In this document: positions 1 through 6,920 of the stretch, piece by piece | Position numbering within the stretch: position 1 is the first letter of the stretch | Layout of the letters: the number at the start of each line of letters is the position of its first letter | Origin: DASVEE01 sp036399695 | Lineage (GTDB): Bacteria > Acidobacteriota > Thermoanaerobaculia > Gp7-AA8 | Direction: 5' to 3' | Assembly (NCBI GenBank): GCA_036399695.1 | Contig: DASWMP010000073.1 | Coordinates: 1 to 24,500 of the forward strand | Length of the DNA: 24,500 nt | Program-made: the position numbers and the translations under genes | The notes under the pieces: generated by a model | Databases searched by the model: none | Seen by the model: the letters and a program-made list of their open reading frames with translations, nothing else | Told to the model about the DNA's origin: nothing

Positions 1-23
1 GTTCGCCACCGCACTCCAAGATT
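1..23 (-). repeat. Partial GGAG-headed REP-like palindrome, cut by the window start
   Basis: Read on the minus strand this is AATCTTGGAG followed by T and GCGGTGGCGAAC. It differs by one base from the unit seen twice in the inverted doublet at 11752-11837. Only one half of the palindrome is inside the window. Its end touches the stop codon of the barrel gene (TAA complement at 23-25), so the element directly follows a gene end. Confidence 0.7.
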
Positions 24-1228
24 TAAAACGAGTACCGCAACTCCACCGTCACGTTGCGTCCATCGAACGACGGCGCATCCCCCAGCGCCACCCGCTCTCC
101 CGTCACCTGCGTGAACTCCAGGCCCAACCTTGTCTTCGCGGTCACGTCGAACAACCACGCGAACGTCCAGGCCCGGCCGTCCTCGGAATTGTTCTCGGCG
201 CGGGAGAAATCCTTTTCCGTGTTGTCGAACTGGTCGTATCTCGCGGTCCAGCGGTTGCGGCCGTACTTTTGTGAGAGCAGCAGGTAGGCGGCGTAAAAGT
301 CCATCTGCACCCAGGGGGAGCCGCGGAAGCCCATGCCGGTGTCGCCGTCCAGATACTCCGCGGCGGCGGTGAAGGAGTCGGTGCGGCCGACTTCTGCGCT
401 GATGACGCTGAAGCGGGTGATCCACGAATACTCGTCGCCCCAGAGACGACGGTCGCCCTGATTGTCGACGTGCGCCACCTGGATCATGCCCCGCTCCGGC
501 ATCGACCAGCGGGCGCGCGCGGCGAAGCCGGTCTTGCCGTCCAGGTCCTCGCGGAACGGCGTCGTCCCATCCTGCTGCCGAGGAAAGAGCCGCGGCAGCG
601 ATTCGGCGGAGAGGGGCAGCACTTCGTCGTACACGGTCAGACGGTTACCGATCGTCCAGCCGCGCCAGGCGAGCAGCGTGCCCATCGTGTCGTTGCCGCG
701 GAAGACGGTGGCGCCGGTCGTGAGCGCGTTGACACCGAACTCATGACGCCATTCGAGATCGACGCCGATCGGCCGGAACTCCTCGCCGATCCAACTGTTG
801 AGCGCGGAGAAGTTGATCGAGTAAGGCGAGGTCCAGAGCTCGCCGCGATTCTCGCGCGACGTCGGCAGGAAGAACTGCCCCGCGCGGAGCTGGATCTGGT
901 CGCGGGTGAAGACGGCCCGCAGGTCGGCATACGCTTCGACGAACCCCGCGGCCGTTCCGCGAGCATCCTCCGGCTCCTGCCGCGCGGCGCCGCTGACGTG
1001 CACGTCGAACCAGCGCACCGGCTGCCATGTCACGCCAAGCTGTGCGACCGCGGCCCCTTCGTTCTCATCGCCGCCGGCTGGAAGACGCCCGTTCCCTTCC
1101 TCCAGCCAGGACGCCGGCCCGCTGCCGTTGATGCCGCGCAGCGCGACGTAACCGCTGACGTCGAGCGTCTGGCCGTCGACCGTCGCGGAGAACAACAGGA
1201 GGGACAGCAGCAGCGTCGCGCACTTCAC
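23..1228 (-). CDS. Outer-membrane beta-barrel (porin-like) protein
   Basis: I read a 401-residue protein from a GTG start at 1228. It opens with a short basic residue pair and a hydrophobic stretch (LLLSLLLFSATVDGQ), a good Sec signal peptide. The mature part is rich in alternating polar/hydrophobic strands with aromatic girdles (e.g. WFDVHVSGAA, QLRAGQFFLP, WTARYDQF, TRLGLEFTQ) and ends in RYSF, a terminal Phe typical of barrel-assembly (BAM) signals. It is therefore most likely a 16- or 18-strand-type outer-membrane barrel; no substrate can be inferred and I do not recognise a named family. An in-frame ATG at 1360 would add 44 residues, but that extension only translates the intergenic heptad/palindrome DNA and would bury the signal peptide, so GTG is preferred. 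No strong Shine-Dalgarno sequence is visible. Confidence 0.75.
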   Translation of the reverse strand: MKCATLLLSLLLFSATVDGQTLDVSGYVALRGINGSGPASWLEEGNGRLPAGGDENEGAAVAQLGVTWQPVRWFDVHVSGAARQEPEDARGTAAGFVEAYADLRAVFTRDQIQLRAGQFFLPTSRENRGELWTSPYSINFSALNSWIGEEFRPIGVDLEWRHEFGVNALTTGATVFRGNDTMGTLLAWRGWTIGNRLTVYDEVLPLSAESLPRLFPRQQDGTTPFREDLDGKTGFAARARWSMPERGMIQVAHVDNQGDRRLWGDEYSWITRFSVISAEVGRTDSFTAAAEYLDGDTGMGFRGSPWVQMDFYAAYLLLSQKYGRNRWTARYDQFDNTEKDFSRAENNSEDGRAWTFAWLFDVTAKTRLGLEFTQVTGERVALGDAPSFDGRNVTVELRYSF

Positions 1229-1264
1229 GCGCCGATTCTGCGCCTGCGCCGTGGGAAAAGAAAA

Positions 1265-1292
1265 CAGTTGGCAGTTGGCGGTTGGTAGTGGA
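1265..1292 (+). repeat. Heptad array, CAGTTGG/CGGTTGG family, locus 1
   Basis: Consecutive 7-base units CAGTTGG, CAGTTGG, CGGTTGG, then a decayed TAGTGGA. A short inverted remnant (CTGCCAA plus CCG) lies at about 1355-1363, so the two may pair. It lies in the 160-base gap between two minus-strand genes, and the same family recurs at 3785-3966. Confidence 0.75.
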
Positions 1293-1320
1293 GAGCTGCG
1301 CAACCGATCTGCCGCTGCTA

Positions 1321-1385
1321 CCGCGAGCGCGCCAAAGGCGCGCGTACCGCCACCTGCCAACCGCGAGCGCGCGAAGCGCGCGTAC
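1321..1385 (-). repeat. Two tandem GTAC-headed REP-like hairpins
   Basis: Two copies in the same orientation at 1321-1347 and 1361-1385. On the plus strand both begin CCGCGAGCGCGC and end GCGCGCGTAC. The first forms GCGCGCC-AAA-GGCGCGC (7-bp stem), the second GCGCGC-GAA-GCGCGC (6-bp stem). On the minus strand each reads GTAC followed by the palindrome, reminiscent of REP elements with a conserved tetranucleotide head. The second copy ends 3 bases past the stop codon of the retropepsin-like gene and could stabilise or end its transcript. Confidence 0.6.
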
Positions 1386-1388
1386 TCA

Positions 1389-2105
1389 TCACGGGAGCCG
1401 CGGATCGCGCCAGAGGCCGACCGTACGCTTGCCGTAGTCGATCGTCACGAGGAACTTCGAGAGGAGCCGGTTGCCGATGCGGGCGGCGGTGACGTCGTCA
1501 TAGCGGACGTCGATGGGGCCAAAGTCGGTGCCGGCGACGGCGACGCGTGCGGTGCCCCGGGTGTCTTCGCCCGCTCTCGGGAGGACGAGTGTATCCGGAC
1601 TGGTCGTGTCGACGATGGCGGGGAAGCGGCGGCCGTCGACGCTCACCATGACGGCGGGCTCCTGCTGGTAGCGGTAGAGTTCCATGTAGGCCGGGAAGAT
1701 GCCGCGCTTCTGGTAGATGACCATGCCTAGGCGGTAGTCGACCGTCACGGCTTTGTCACCCCAGACGTCGGCGCCGATGACGGCGTCGCCGACCCCCTGC
1801 AGCTCGAGCGCGGCGGGGGAGAAGCGGAGCGATTCCCGCTCGCTGATCTGCAGCAGGTGGGGGACATCCGGCGCCAGGTGGCGCGGATCGACGAACGAGC
1901 GGGGCGCCGCGGAGGCGAAGAGGTAGCGTCCGGCGCGGTCGTCGATCGTCAGGCTCTCAAAGAATACGAGGTTGTTCTCAATCGTGAAGGCGAGGTTCAC
2001 CTCATCACCGATCGGCTCCTTCGCCCACGGTAATGCGGAGCGGCATCCGGCGAGCATCAGCAGCGCGACGGCCGTCCTTGCCAAGCGAGATGAAATCGAT
2101 AACAT
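1389..2105 (-). CDS. Lipoprotein with two degenerate retropepsin-like (aspartic protease) domains
   Basis: A 238-residue protein from ATG 2105. The N-terminus has Arg residues, a hydrophobic stretch and the lipobox LAGC (Cys21), so it should be a lipidated envelope protein. Two similar halves follow. Each ends with a strand pattern typical of bacterial retropepsin-like proteins: IGADVWGDKAVTVDYRLGMV and IGNRLLSKFLVTIDYGKRTV. In the second half IVDTTSPDTLVL sits where the catalytic Asp-Thr-Gly/Ser motif belongs; in the first half the matching stretch is LFASAAPRSFVDP, with no Asp-Thr-Gly. It may be an inactive or one-site relative. A longer start at 2195 would place 30 residues before the signal peptide and is rejected. 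AAGGGTGG just upstream of ATG is a plausible ribosome site. It is divergent from the P5C dehydrogenase gene, 71 bases away. Confidence 0.7.
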   Translation of the reverse strand: MLSISSRLARTAVALLMLAGCRSALPWAKEPIGDEVNLAFTIENNLVFFESLTIDDRAGRYLFASAAPRSFVDPRHLAPDVPHLLQISERESLRFSPAALELQGVGDAVIGADVWGDKAVTVDYRLGMVIYQKRGIFPAYMELYRYQQEPAVMVSVDGRRFPAIVDTTSPDTLVLPRAGEDTRGTARVAVAGTDFGPIDVRYDDVTAARIGNRLLSKFLVTIDYGKRTVGLWRDPRLP

Positions 2106-2176
2106 AGCCACCCTTGCCAGCGCGCCATTCTGCAACATGGACGCCGACGCGCCGTCCACGAAAGGAATCCACAACA
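2106..2176. other. Divergent intergenic gap, no repeat
   Basis: This 71-base gap separates the divergent retropepsin-like and P5C dehydrogenase starts, so it should hold promoters for both. I could not pick convincing -35/-10 pairs. AAAGGA at about 2160-2165 is the ribosome site for the gene starting at 2177. No heptad array or palindrome is present. Confidence 0.5.
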
Positions 2177-3778
2177 ATGGCGAACCTGCCTCCATTCAAG
2201 AACGAACCACTCACCGACTTTACGCAGCCCGAGCACAAGACGGCCATGGAAGCCGCACTCGCGAAGGTGGGCGCGCAGCTCGGTCAGGAACACCCGCTCG
2301 TCATCGGCGGCGAGCGCATCACCGGTCTCCCGACGTTCGAGTCGCTGAATCCCGCGAAAAAAGACCAGGTCGTCGGCACGTTCCAGGAGGGCTCCAAAGA
2401 GCATGTGGAGCGTGCCGTCGAAGCCGCATGGACGGCATTCGAGAGCTGGAAGCGCGAGCCCGTGGACGTGCATGCCGGTGTGCTGCTCCGTGCCGCCGAT
2501 CTGATGCGGCAGCGGAAGCACGAGTTCTCCGCGGTCATGGTCTACGAGGTCGGCAAGACCTGGGCGGAAGCGGACGCCGATACGGCAGAAGCCATCGACT
2601 TCCTCGAGTTCTACGCCCGCGAAGCGTATCGCTGGCGCGCTGACGAACAGCCGATCACGAAGATCGACGCCGAGGACAATCATCTCGTTTACATCCCGCT
2701 GGGAGTGGGGGCGGTGATTCCGCCGTGGAACTTCCCGCTGGCCATCATGGCCGGCATGACCACGGCCGGCATCGTGACCGGCAACTGCATGGTGCTCAAG
2801 CCGTCGAGCGACGCCCCGTGGATCGCCTGGCGCTTCTTCGCGCTGCTCGAGGAGGCGGGGATGCCGCCGGGAGTCGTGAACTTCGTGAGCGGCGGCGGCA
2901 GCGAAGTCGGCGAGCCGCTGGTCACACACCCGCGTATCCGCTTCATCTCGTTCACCGGCTCGAAGCAGGTCGGCCTGCACATCAACGAGCAGGCCGCGAA
3001 ACCGCGCGAAGGTCAGCTCTGGATCAAGCGCGTGGTCGCCGAGATGGGCGGCAAGGACGCGATCATCGTCGACCGCGAGACGTCGAACCTCGACGAGGCG
3101 GCGAGCGCCGTCGTGGCCTCGGCCTTCGGGTTCCAGGGGCAGAAGTGCTCCGCCTGTTCGCGCCTCATCGTCGACGAAGCGATCTACGACCAGCTCGTGC
3201 CGCTCGTCGTGGAGAAAACGAAGAAGCTGCGCATCGGCGATCCGACGACGCCGGACGCGCAGATCGGCCCCGTCGTCAACGCGAAGGCCATGAAGACCAT
3301 CTCCTCCTACATCGAGAAGGGTGTGAAGGAGGGAGGGGAGATTCTCGCCGGCGGTAAGGTCGACTCGACGAACGGCTTCTACATCGAGCCGACGGTCATC
3401 GGCCCGGTCGGCGAAAAGTCGACCATCGCCCAGGAGGAGATCTTCGGACCGGTCCTGGCGATCATCAAGGCGAAGGACTTCGACGACGCCCTCCGCATCG
3501 CGAACGACACGGAGTTCGGCCTGACGGGGGCGGTCTTCTCGGACAACGAGGAGAAGCTGGCCCGCGCGCAGGAGGAGTACTTCGTCGGCAACCTGTACCT
3601 GAACCGCAAGTGCACCGGCGCGCTGGTGGGTGTCCACCCGTTCGGCGGCTTCAACATGTCGGGCACCGACTCGAAGGCAGGCGGCCGCGATTACCTCGGG
3701 CTCTTCCTGCAGGCGAAGGCTGTTTCCCGGCGGGTGGGCAGCGCCCCGAAAACGGTGAAGGACGCGAAGGGGTTCTGA
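2177..3778 (+). CDS. rocA: L-glutamate gamma-semialdehyde (delta-1-pyrroline-5-carboxylate) dehydrogenase
   Basis: A 533-residue aldehyde dehydrogenase that oxidises glutamate semialdehyde (P5C) to glutamate with NAD, the last step of proline and arginine breakdown, in the cytoplasm. Visible family marks: PWNFP at 183-187, FTGSKQVG near 259-266, the general-base Glu289 in VAEMGGKDA, and the nucleophile Cys324 in GQKCSACSR. The C-terminal stretch PFGGFNMSGTDSKAGG is characteristic of the RocA/PruA/PutA P5C dehydrogenases rather than other aldehyde dehydrogenases. The length matches stand-alone RocA, with no proline dehydrogenase domain fused and no PutA neighbour in the window. Start chosen at ATG 2177 because AAAGGA lies at the right distance; the in-frame ATG at 2114 adds a non-conserved 21-residue leader. 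Confidence 0.93.
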   Translation: MANLPPFKNEPLTDFTQPEHKTAMEAALAKVGAQLGQEHPLVIGGERITGLPTFESLNPAKKDQVVGTFQEGSKEHVERAVEAAWTAFESWKREPVDVHAGVLLRAADLMRQRKHEFSAVMVYEVGKTWAEADADTAEAIDFLEFYAREAYRWRADEQPITKIDAEDNHLVYIPLGVGAVIPPWNFPLAIMAGMTTAGIVTGNCMVLKPSSDAPWIAWRFFALLEEAGMPPGVVNFVSGGGSEVGEPLVTHPRIRFISFTGSKQVGLHINEQAAKPREGQLWIKRVVAEMGGKDAIIVDRETSNLDEAASAVVASAFGFQGQKCSACSRLIVDEAIYDQLVPLVVEKTKKLRIGDPTTPDAQIGPVVNAKAMKTISSYIEKGVKEGGEILAGGKVDSTNGFYIEPTVIGPVGEKSTIAQEEIFGPVLAIIKAKDFDDALRIANDTEFGLTGAVFSDNEEKLARAQEEYFVGNLYLNRKCTGALVGVHPFGGFNMSGTDSKAGGRDYLGLFLQAKAVSRRVGSAPKTVKDAKGF

Positions 3779-3784
3779 TTGGAG

Positions 3785-3966
3785 CAGTTGGCGGTTGGCA
3801 GTTGGCGGCGGATGAAGCTGCCGGCTGCCGCCGCCCGCACACCCCTCGTAGAGGCGGCAGAGTGCATCCGGCTTTATCCACTGCCAACCGTCAACTGCCA
3901 ACCGCCAACGATCAAAAACAAGAGCGGTTGAGCTTCCGCCCAACCGCCCAACTGCCAACCGCCCAA
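3785..3966. repeat. Inverted heptad arrays, CAGTTGG/CGGTTGG family, locus 2
   Basis: The gap between convergent P5C dehydrogenase and tonB is filled by this family. Left arm: CAGTTGG, CGGTTGG, CAGTTGG, CGGCGG (3785-3811). First right arm: CTGCCAA, CCGTCAA, CTGCCAA, CCGCCAA (3881-3908), which pairs with the left arm. A second right arm at 3936-3966 mixes 8- and 7-base units (CCGCCCAA twice, CTGCCAA, CCGCCCAA). Between the arms CTGCCGCC and GGCGGCAG make an inner stem. The structure could act as a two-way transcription end. No run of T follows that would mark a classic intrinsic terminator. Confidence 0.8.
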
Positions 3967-3973
3967 CTCGTAC

Positions 3974-4954
3974 CTAGTCCAGCTTGAAGTTCACCGTCAG
4001 ATTGAAGATCGTGTCGACCGGCTGGCCGTTGAGGGTGCCGGGCTTGAACCTCCACTGACGGACGGCGCGTTCGGCTGCTTCGGAGAGGCCCATCGGCAGT
4101 CCCTTGACGACTCGGACCTGCTCGACGCGGCCGTGCTTGTTGATGACTGCTTCGACGATTACGAGACCGGCGACGCGCGATTTGCGAGCGACCTCGGTGT
4201 ACTCGGGATCGACGCGATCGGTTGCGACCGGAGCCTTGACGTCGCCACCCACACGCAGCGGGCCTTTCGGCTTCGTCTCGATGCCCTCGGGAGCGTCGTC
4301 GCCGCCGGAACCCGTGCCGCCGGTGCCGGTGCCCTGGCCACCTACGACGCCGCCGACTTTGCCGCCGACCACGCCACCCTGGACGCCGCCGATCTCACCG
4401 CCGACGGTTCCGCCGATCTCACCGCCGACGACGCCACCCGCAACACCGCCGACGACACCACCTGCGACACCACCCTGAACGCCGCCCGGGACGCCATTCG
4501 CCGCATCGGCGCCGGCCGTCTGACCCGAACCACTATCCGAAGGAACGTCGGGCTGCGGAATCGGGGTTTCGTTCGTCGTCAGGTCGACGATCTTCTCGGG
4601 GGTGACCTGCTTGACCTTCGGAACGTCTTTCGGAATCTCGCGCGGCTGCGTGAACGGCTGCGGCTTCACGCGCACCGGCTGCTGCTTGACCGGCTTCGGG
4701 GTCGACGGCGCGGACTGGCTCGCTGCCGGGGCAGGAGGCGGCGGCGGAGGCGGAGGCGGCGGAGCCGCACCGCGCGTGATGAACGCCGCGATCGGTTTGT
4801 TCTCGGAAGCGACCTTGTGCGTGGTCTGGGTACCGGCGTAAACGACACCGGCGATGAGCGTTCCGTGCAACACCAGCGACACGATCGTGGCCTTCCAGCT
4901 ACGCTTGTCGCTCTTTTGTCTTTTCGATTCGATGAGGGTCTTCTGCAGGTCCAT
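3974..4954 (-). CDS. tonB: TonB energy transducer with long Gly-Gly-Val linker
   Basis: A 326-residue TonB family protein that passes inner-membrane proton-motive energy to outer-membrane receptors. From the N-terminus: a basic cytoplasmic tail, one membrane segment at about residues 22-40 (with the His of VLHGTL placed as in TonB), a ten-Pro run with surrounding Ala/Pro, a Lys/Pro/Val-rich stretch, a region of repeated GGVVGG-, GGVAGG- and GGEIGG-type units (about 4330-4490 on the DNA), and a C-terminal TonB domain with DPEYTEVARKSRVAG, VIVEAVINKHG and AVRQWRFKPGTLNGQPV. Start chosen at ATG 4954 because AGGAG lies 7 bases upstream; the longer start at 4996 has no such site. No exbB/exbD lies beside it, so it probably relies on complexes encoded elsewhere. 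It is divergent from the lipoprotein gene at 5051. Confidence 0.9.
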   Translation of the reverse strand: MDLQKTLIESKRQKSDKRSWKATIVSLVLHGTLIAGVVYAGTQTTHKVASENKPIAAFITRGAAPPPPPPPPPPAPAASQSAPSTPKPVKQQPVRVKPQPFTQPREIPKDVPKVKQVTPEKIVDLTTNETPIPQPDVPSDSGSGQTAGADAANGVPGGVQGGVAGGVVGGVAGGVVGGEIGGTVGGEIGGVQGGVVGGKVGGVVGGQGTGTGGTGSGGDDAPEGIETKPKGPLRVGGDVKAPVATDRVDPEYTEVARKSRVAGLVIVEAVINKHGRVEQVRVVKGLPMGLSEAAERAVRQWRFKPGTLNGQPVDTIFNLTVNFKLD

Positions 4955-5050
4955 TTGTGGCTCCTGTCGTCTTATCTGATACCTAGTTATTCGCAAGGAT
5001 GCTGCCAGTATTTTCGCTCTTTTGATTCAATGATTTAGAATGCGGAAAGA
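4955..5050. promoter_or_regulatory. Divergent promoter gap between tonB and a lipoprotein gene
   Basis: This stretch is AT-richer than its surroundings (e.g. TTTTGATTCAATGATTTAGAAT near 5020-5041), as expected for promoters facing both ways. On the plus strand TAGAAT at 5036-5041 resembles a -10 box but has only a weak -35 partner and lies close to the ATG at 5051. On the minus strand AGGAG serves tonB. No repeat element is present here. No Fur-type box was recognised. Confidence 0.35.
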
Positions 5051-6172
5051 ATGTTCGAGCACCAGCTCCTGCGATTACCGATTCTGCTGCTTCTCGGCGG
5101 CTGTGCGACGGCCCCGCAGACCATCCCCACGGCCTGGCTGAGCGTGCCGGAAGTGCCGCCCTTACGCTCGGTCCAGCTCGCCGACGACGGGACGGTGAAA
5201 ACGTCCGATGTGGTGGAGCGTCCGACGGTGATGGGCCCGGTCCGGATCGAAGAGAACCGCCTCGTCACCGGCATGACCCCGCTGACGGAGACGATGCCGT
5301 TCGACTCCTACGACGTGTCGCTGTCGCGGCAGGAAGTGGCGTTCTCAGCGAAGCGCAACAGCTTCGACGTCGGCCTGGTGAACCTGGCCGGCGGGACGAC
5401 CGTCTGGGTCCCGGCCGATCCGGCGGACGAGGTGCAGGTGCGCTGGGCCCCTCGGGGCAACAAGATCAGCTACATCGTGCGGGGTGCGGCCGGCGATCTC
5501 GTGCGCACGCTGCACGTCCCGACGTCGGTCCAGCTCACGGTCGACTTTCCGAATGCCCGCGTCCATGCCGTGGGCTGGGAGCCGAAAGCGGAGCGCTACG
5601 CCGCCCTCATCTCCAGCCTCGACGCCTCCTACCGGGTGGAGACCGTCAAGTACGGCGGGGAGGACCGCAAGGTCGCGCAGGAGCCGCAGGTGCGCCTCGA
5701 CGTCGTCACCGAGCTCCTGGCCGGCGGCACGCTCGTCCGCCCGGCCACGCTCAAGTACGACGAGCGCCTCCCGCTCGTGATCTGGCTGACCGACGCCCCC
5801 AACCAGTGGGACGACGCCCTGGCCGCCCTGCTGACAAGCACCCGTGTAGCCGCGTTGGTGACGACGAAAGTCCCTGAAGCGATTGATCTACCGTTCGTGG
5901 ACCAGACCCGCACTTACCTGGTTTTGCCCCAGGGCACCGATGGGACAAATAGCACCGATGGGACCTATGGGACGAATGGAATGCCCGGACGACGGACAAC
6001 GGAAAACGGACAACGAACCACCATCACCGCCGACCCCCGCCTCCCAGCCGGTCACTACCGCAGCACAAGTAACATCGTGACCGTTCCCCCCGCTGTCGTA
6101 AAATCGTTTGCCGCTGGGTTCATTGCAGACCAGATGAAGAGGACTACCCCTACGAATGGCAGCAGCCGCTGA
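5051..6172 (+). CDS. Lipoprotein of unknown function carrying two in-frame repeat arrays
   Basis: A 373-residue protein that I do not recognise. The N-terminus has a hydrophobic stretch and the lipobox LGGC (Cys18), so it is probably membrane-anchored. Residues of about 80-200 (SLSRQEVAFSAKRNSFDVGL, VQVRWAPRGNKISYIV) resemble TolB-like beta-propeller blades. Beyond them, RPATLKYDERLPLVIWLTD looks like the opening of a peptidase S9/alpha-beta hydrolase domain, but no GxSxG nucleophile site follows, so activity is doubtful. Between LPQ and ITADPRLPAG the protein has a Thr-Asp-Gly/Thr-Asn-Gly-rich insert coded by a 9-base array and a 7-base array of the kind found between genes here. Normal-looking sequence continues to the stop, overlapping lepB by 17 bases, so both are likely co-transcribed. 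Confidence 0.65.
   Translation: MFEHQLLRLPILLLLGGCATAPQTIPTAWLSVPEVPPLRSVQLADDGTVKTSDVVERPTVMGPVRIEENRLVTGMTPLTETMPFDSYDVSLSRQEVAFSAKRNSFDVGLVNLAGGTTVWVPADPADEVQVRWAPRGNKISYIVRGAAGDLVRTLHVPTSVQLTVDFPNARVHAVGWEPKAERYAALISSLDASYRVETVKYGGEDRKVAQEPQVRLDVVTELLAGGTLVRPATLKYDERLPLVIWLTDAPNQWDDALAALLTSTRVAALVTTKVPEAIDLPFVDQTRTYLVLPQGTDGTNSTDGTYGTNGMPGRRTTENGQRTTITADPRLPAGHYRSTSNIVTVPPAVVKSFAAGFIADQMKRTTPTNGSSR
5936..5980 (+). repeat. Nonamer array, ACCGATGGG/ACCTATGGG family, inside a gene
   Basis: Five 9-base units in a row: ACCGATGGG, ACAAATAGC, ACCGATGGG, ACCTATGGG, ACGAATGGA. Nine is a multiple of three, so the array codes a Thr-Asp-Gly/Thr-Asn-Ser/Thr-Tyr-Gly series in the lipoprotein. The same unit type lies at 16576-16611 outside any intact gene. 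Confidence 0.8.
5986..6020 (+). repeat. Heptad array, CGGACAA family, inside a gene
   Basis: Five 7-base units follow directly after the nonamer array: CGGACGA, CGGACAA, CGGAAAA, CGGACAA, CGAACCA. They remain in an open frame and code RRTTENGQRTT. No matching inverted arm is present nearby. Confidence 0.8.
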
Positions 6173-6920
6173 GCAAAAGGACAAGTCGACGGTTCGCGAG
6201 TATTACGAAGCGCTGCTGATCGCCGTCATCTTCGTCAACTTCGCCCGCATCTTCGTTTTTCAGGCGTTCAAGATCCCGACGGGATCGATGGAAGACAACC
6301 TCAAGGTTGGCGATCACATCATCGTCAACAAGTTCATCTATGGCCCGGAAGGGGACGGGCCGCTGGCGAAGATGATCAAAGCGTTTCCGCTCCGCGACGT
6401 GCAGCGGGGGGACATCATCGTCTTCCGCTTTCCGGTGCAGCCCGATACCGACTTCGTGAAGCGGGTGGTCGGCGTGCCGGGCGATACGGTGGAGATCCAC
6501 GACAAGAAGGTGTTCATCAACGGGAAGGCGCTGGACGAGCCGTACGTCGTCCACGACGACCCGCAGATCTATCCCGACCAGCAGTTCCTCCCCGAGCCTT
6601 TCCGGTCGCGCGATCAGTTCGGCCCGTTCAAGGTGGCGGAGGGGCAGTACTTTGCGATGGGGGACAACCGCGACCATTCGCACGATTCCCGTTACTGGGG
6701 GACCGTGCCGCGCTCGATGATCAAGGGGCGCGCGTTCATGGTCTACTGGTCGTTCGAATCGACGCCCCCGCCTCCCGGCAGTCCCTTCTCGGAACGCATC
6801 AAGGAGCTCGCCGGCGTGGTGCTGAAGTTCTTCACGCACACGCGGTGGCACCGGACGTTCTTCATCGTCGACAGCAAGTACCACTACACACCCGGCGTCA
6901 GCTCCTATGGAAACGAGTGA
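6156..6920 (+). CDS. lepB: Signal peptidase I
   Basis: A 254-residue type I signal peptidase that removes Sec signal peptides at the outer face of the inner membrane. It has one membrane segment at about residues 18-38, then the nucleophile Ser44 in PTGSMEDNLKVGD, the general-base Lys102 in DTDFVKRVVGVPGD, and the conserved GDNRDHSHDSRYWG at 169-182 followed by VPRSMIKGRA. The C-terminus is extended by about 50 residues (WHRTFFIVDSKYHYTPG) with no known function. ATG 6156 overlaps the upstream lipoprotein gene by 17 bases and the stop overlaps pcnB by 14 bases, so translation is probably coupled across all three. The many lipoprotein and Sec substrates in this window would pass through export, though lipoproteins need LspA instead. 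Confidence 0.95.
   Translation: MAAAAEQKDKSTVREYYEALLIAVIFVNFARIFVFQAFKIPTGSMEDNLKVGDHIIVNKFIYGPEGDGPLAKMIKAFPLRDVQRGDIIVFRFPVQPDTDFVKRVVGVPGDTVEIHDKKVFINGKALDEPYVVHDDPQIYPDQQFLPEPFRSRDQFGPFKVAEGQYFAMGDNRDHSHDSRYWGTVPRSMIKGRAFMVYWSFESTPPPPGSPFSERIKELAGVVLKFFTHTRWHRTFFIVDSKYHYTPGVSSYGNE

Noticed and set aside
1229..1360. 44-residue N-terminal extension of the barrel protein
   Set aside because: Translates repeat DNA (PTANCQL-type peptide) and would hide the signal peptide.
2057..3958. 633-residue minus-strand frame over P5C dehydrogenase
   Set aside because: It is the antisense of a gene with intact catalytic motifs, and its N-terminal part translates the heptad arrays.
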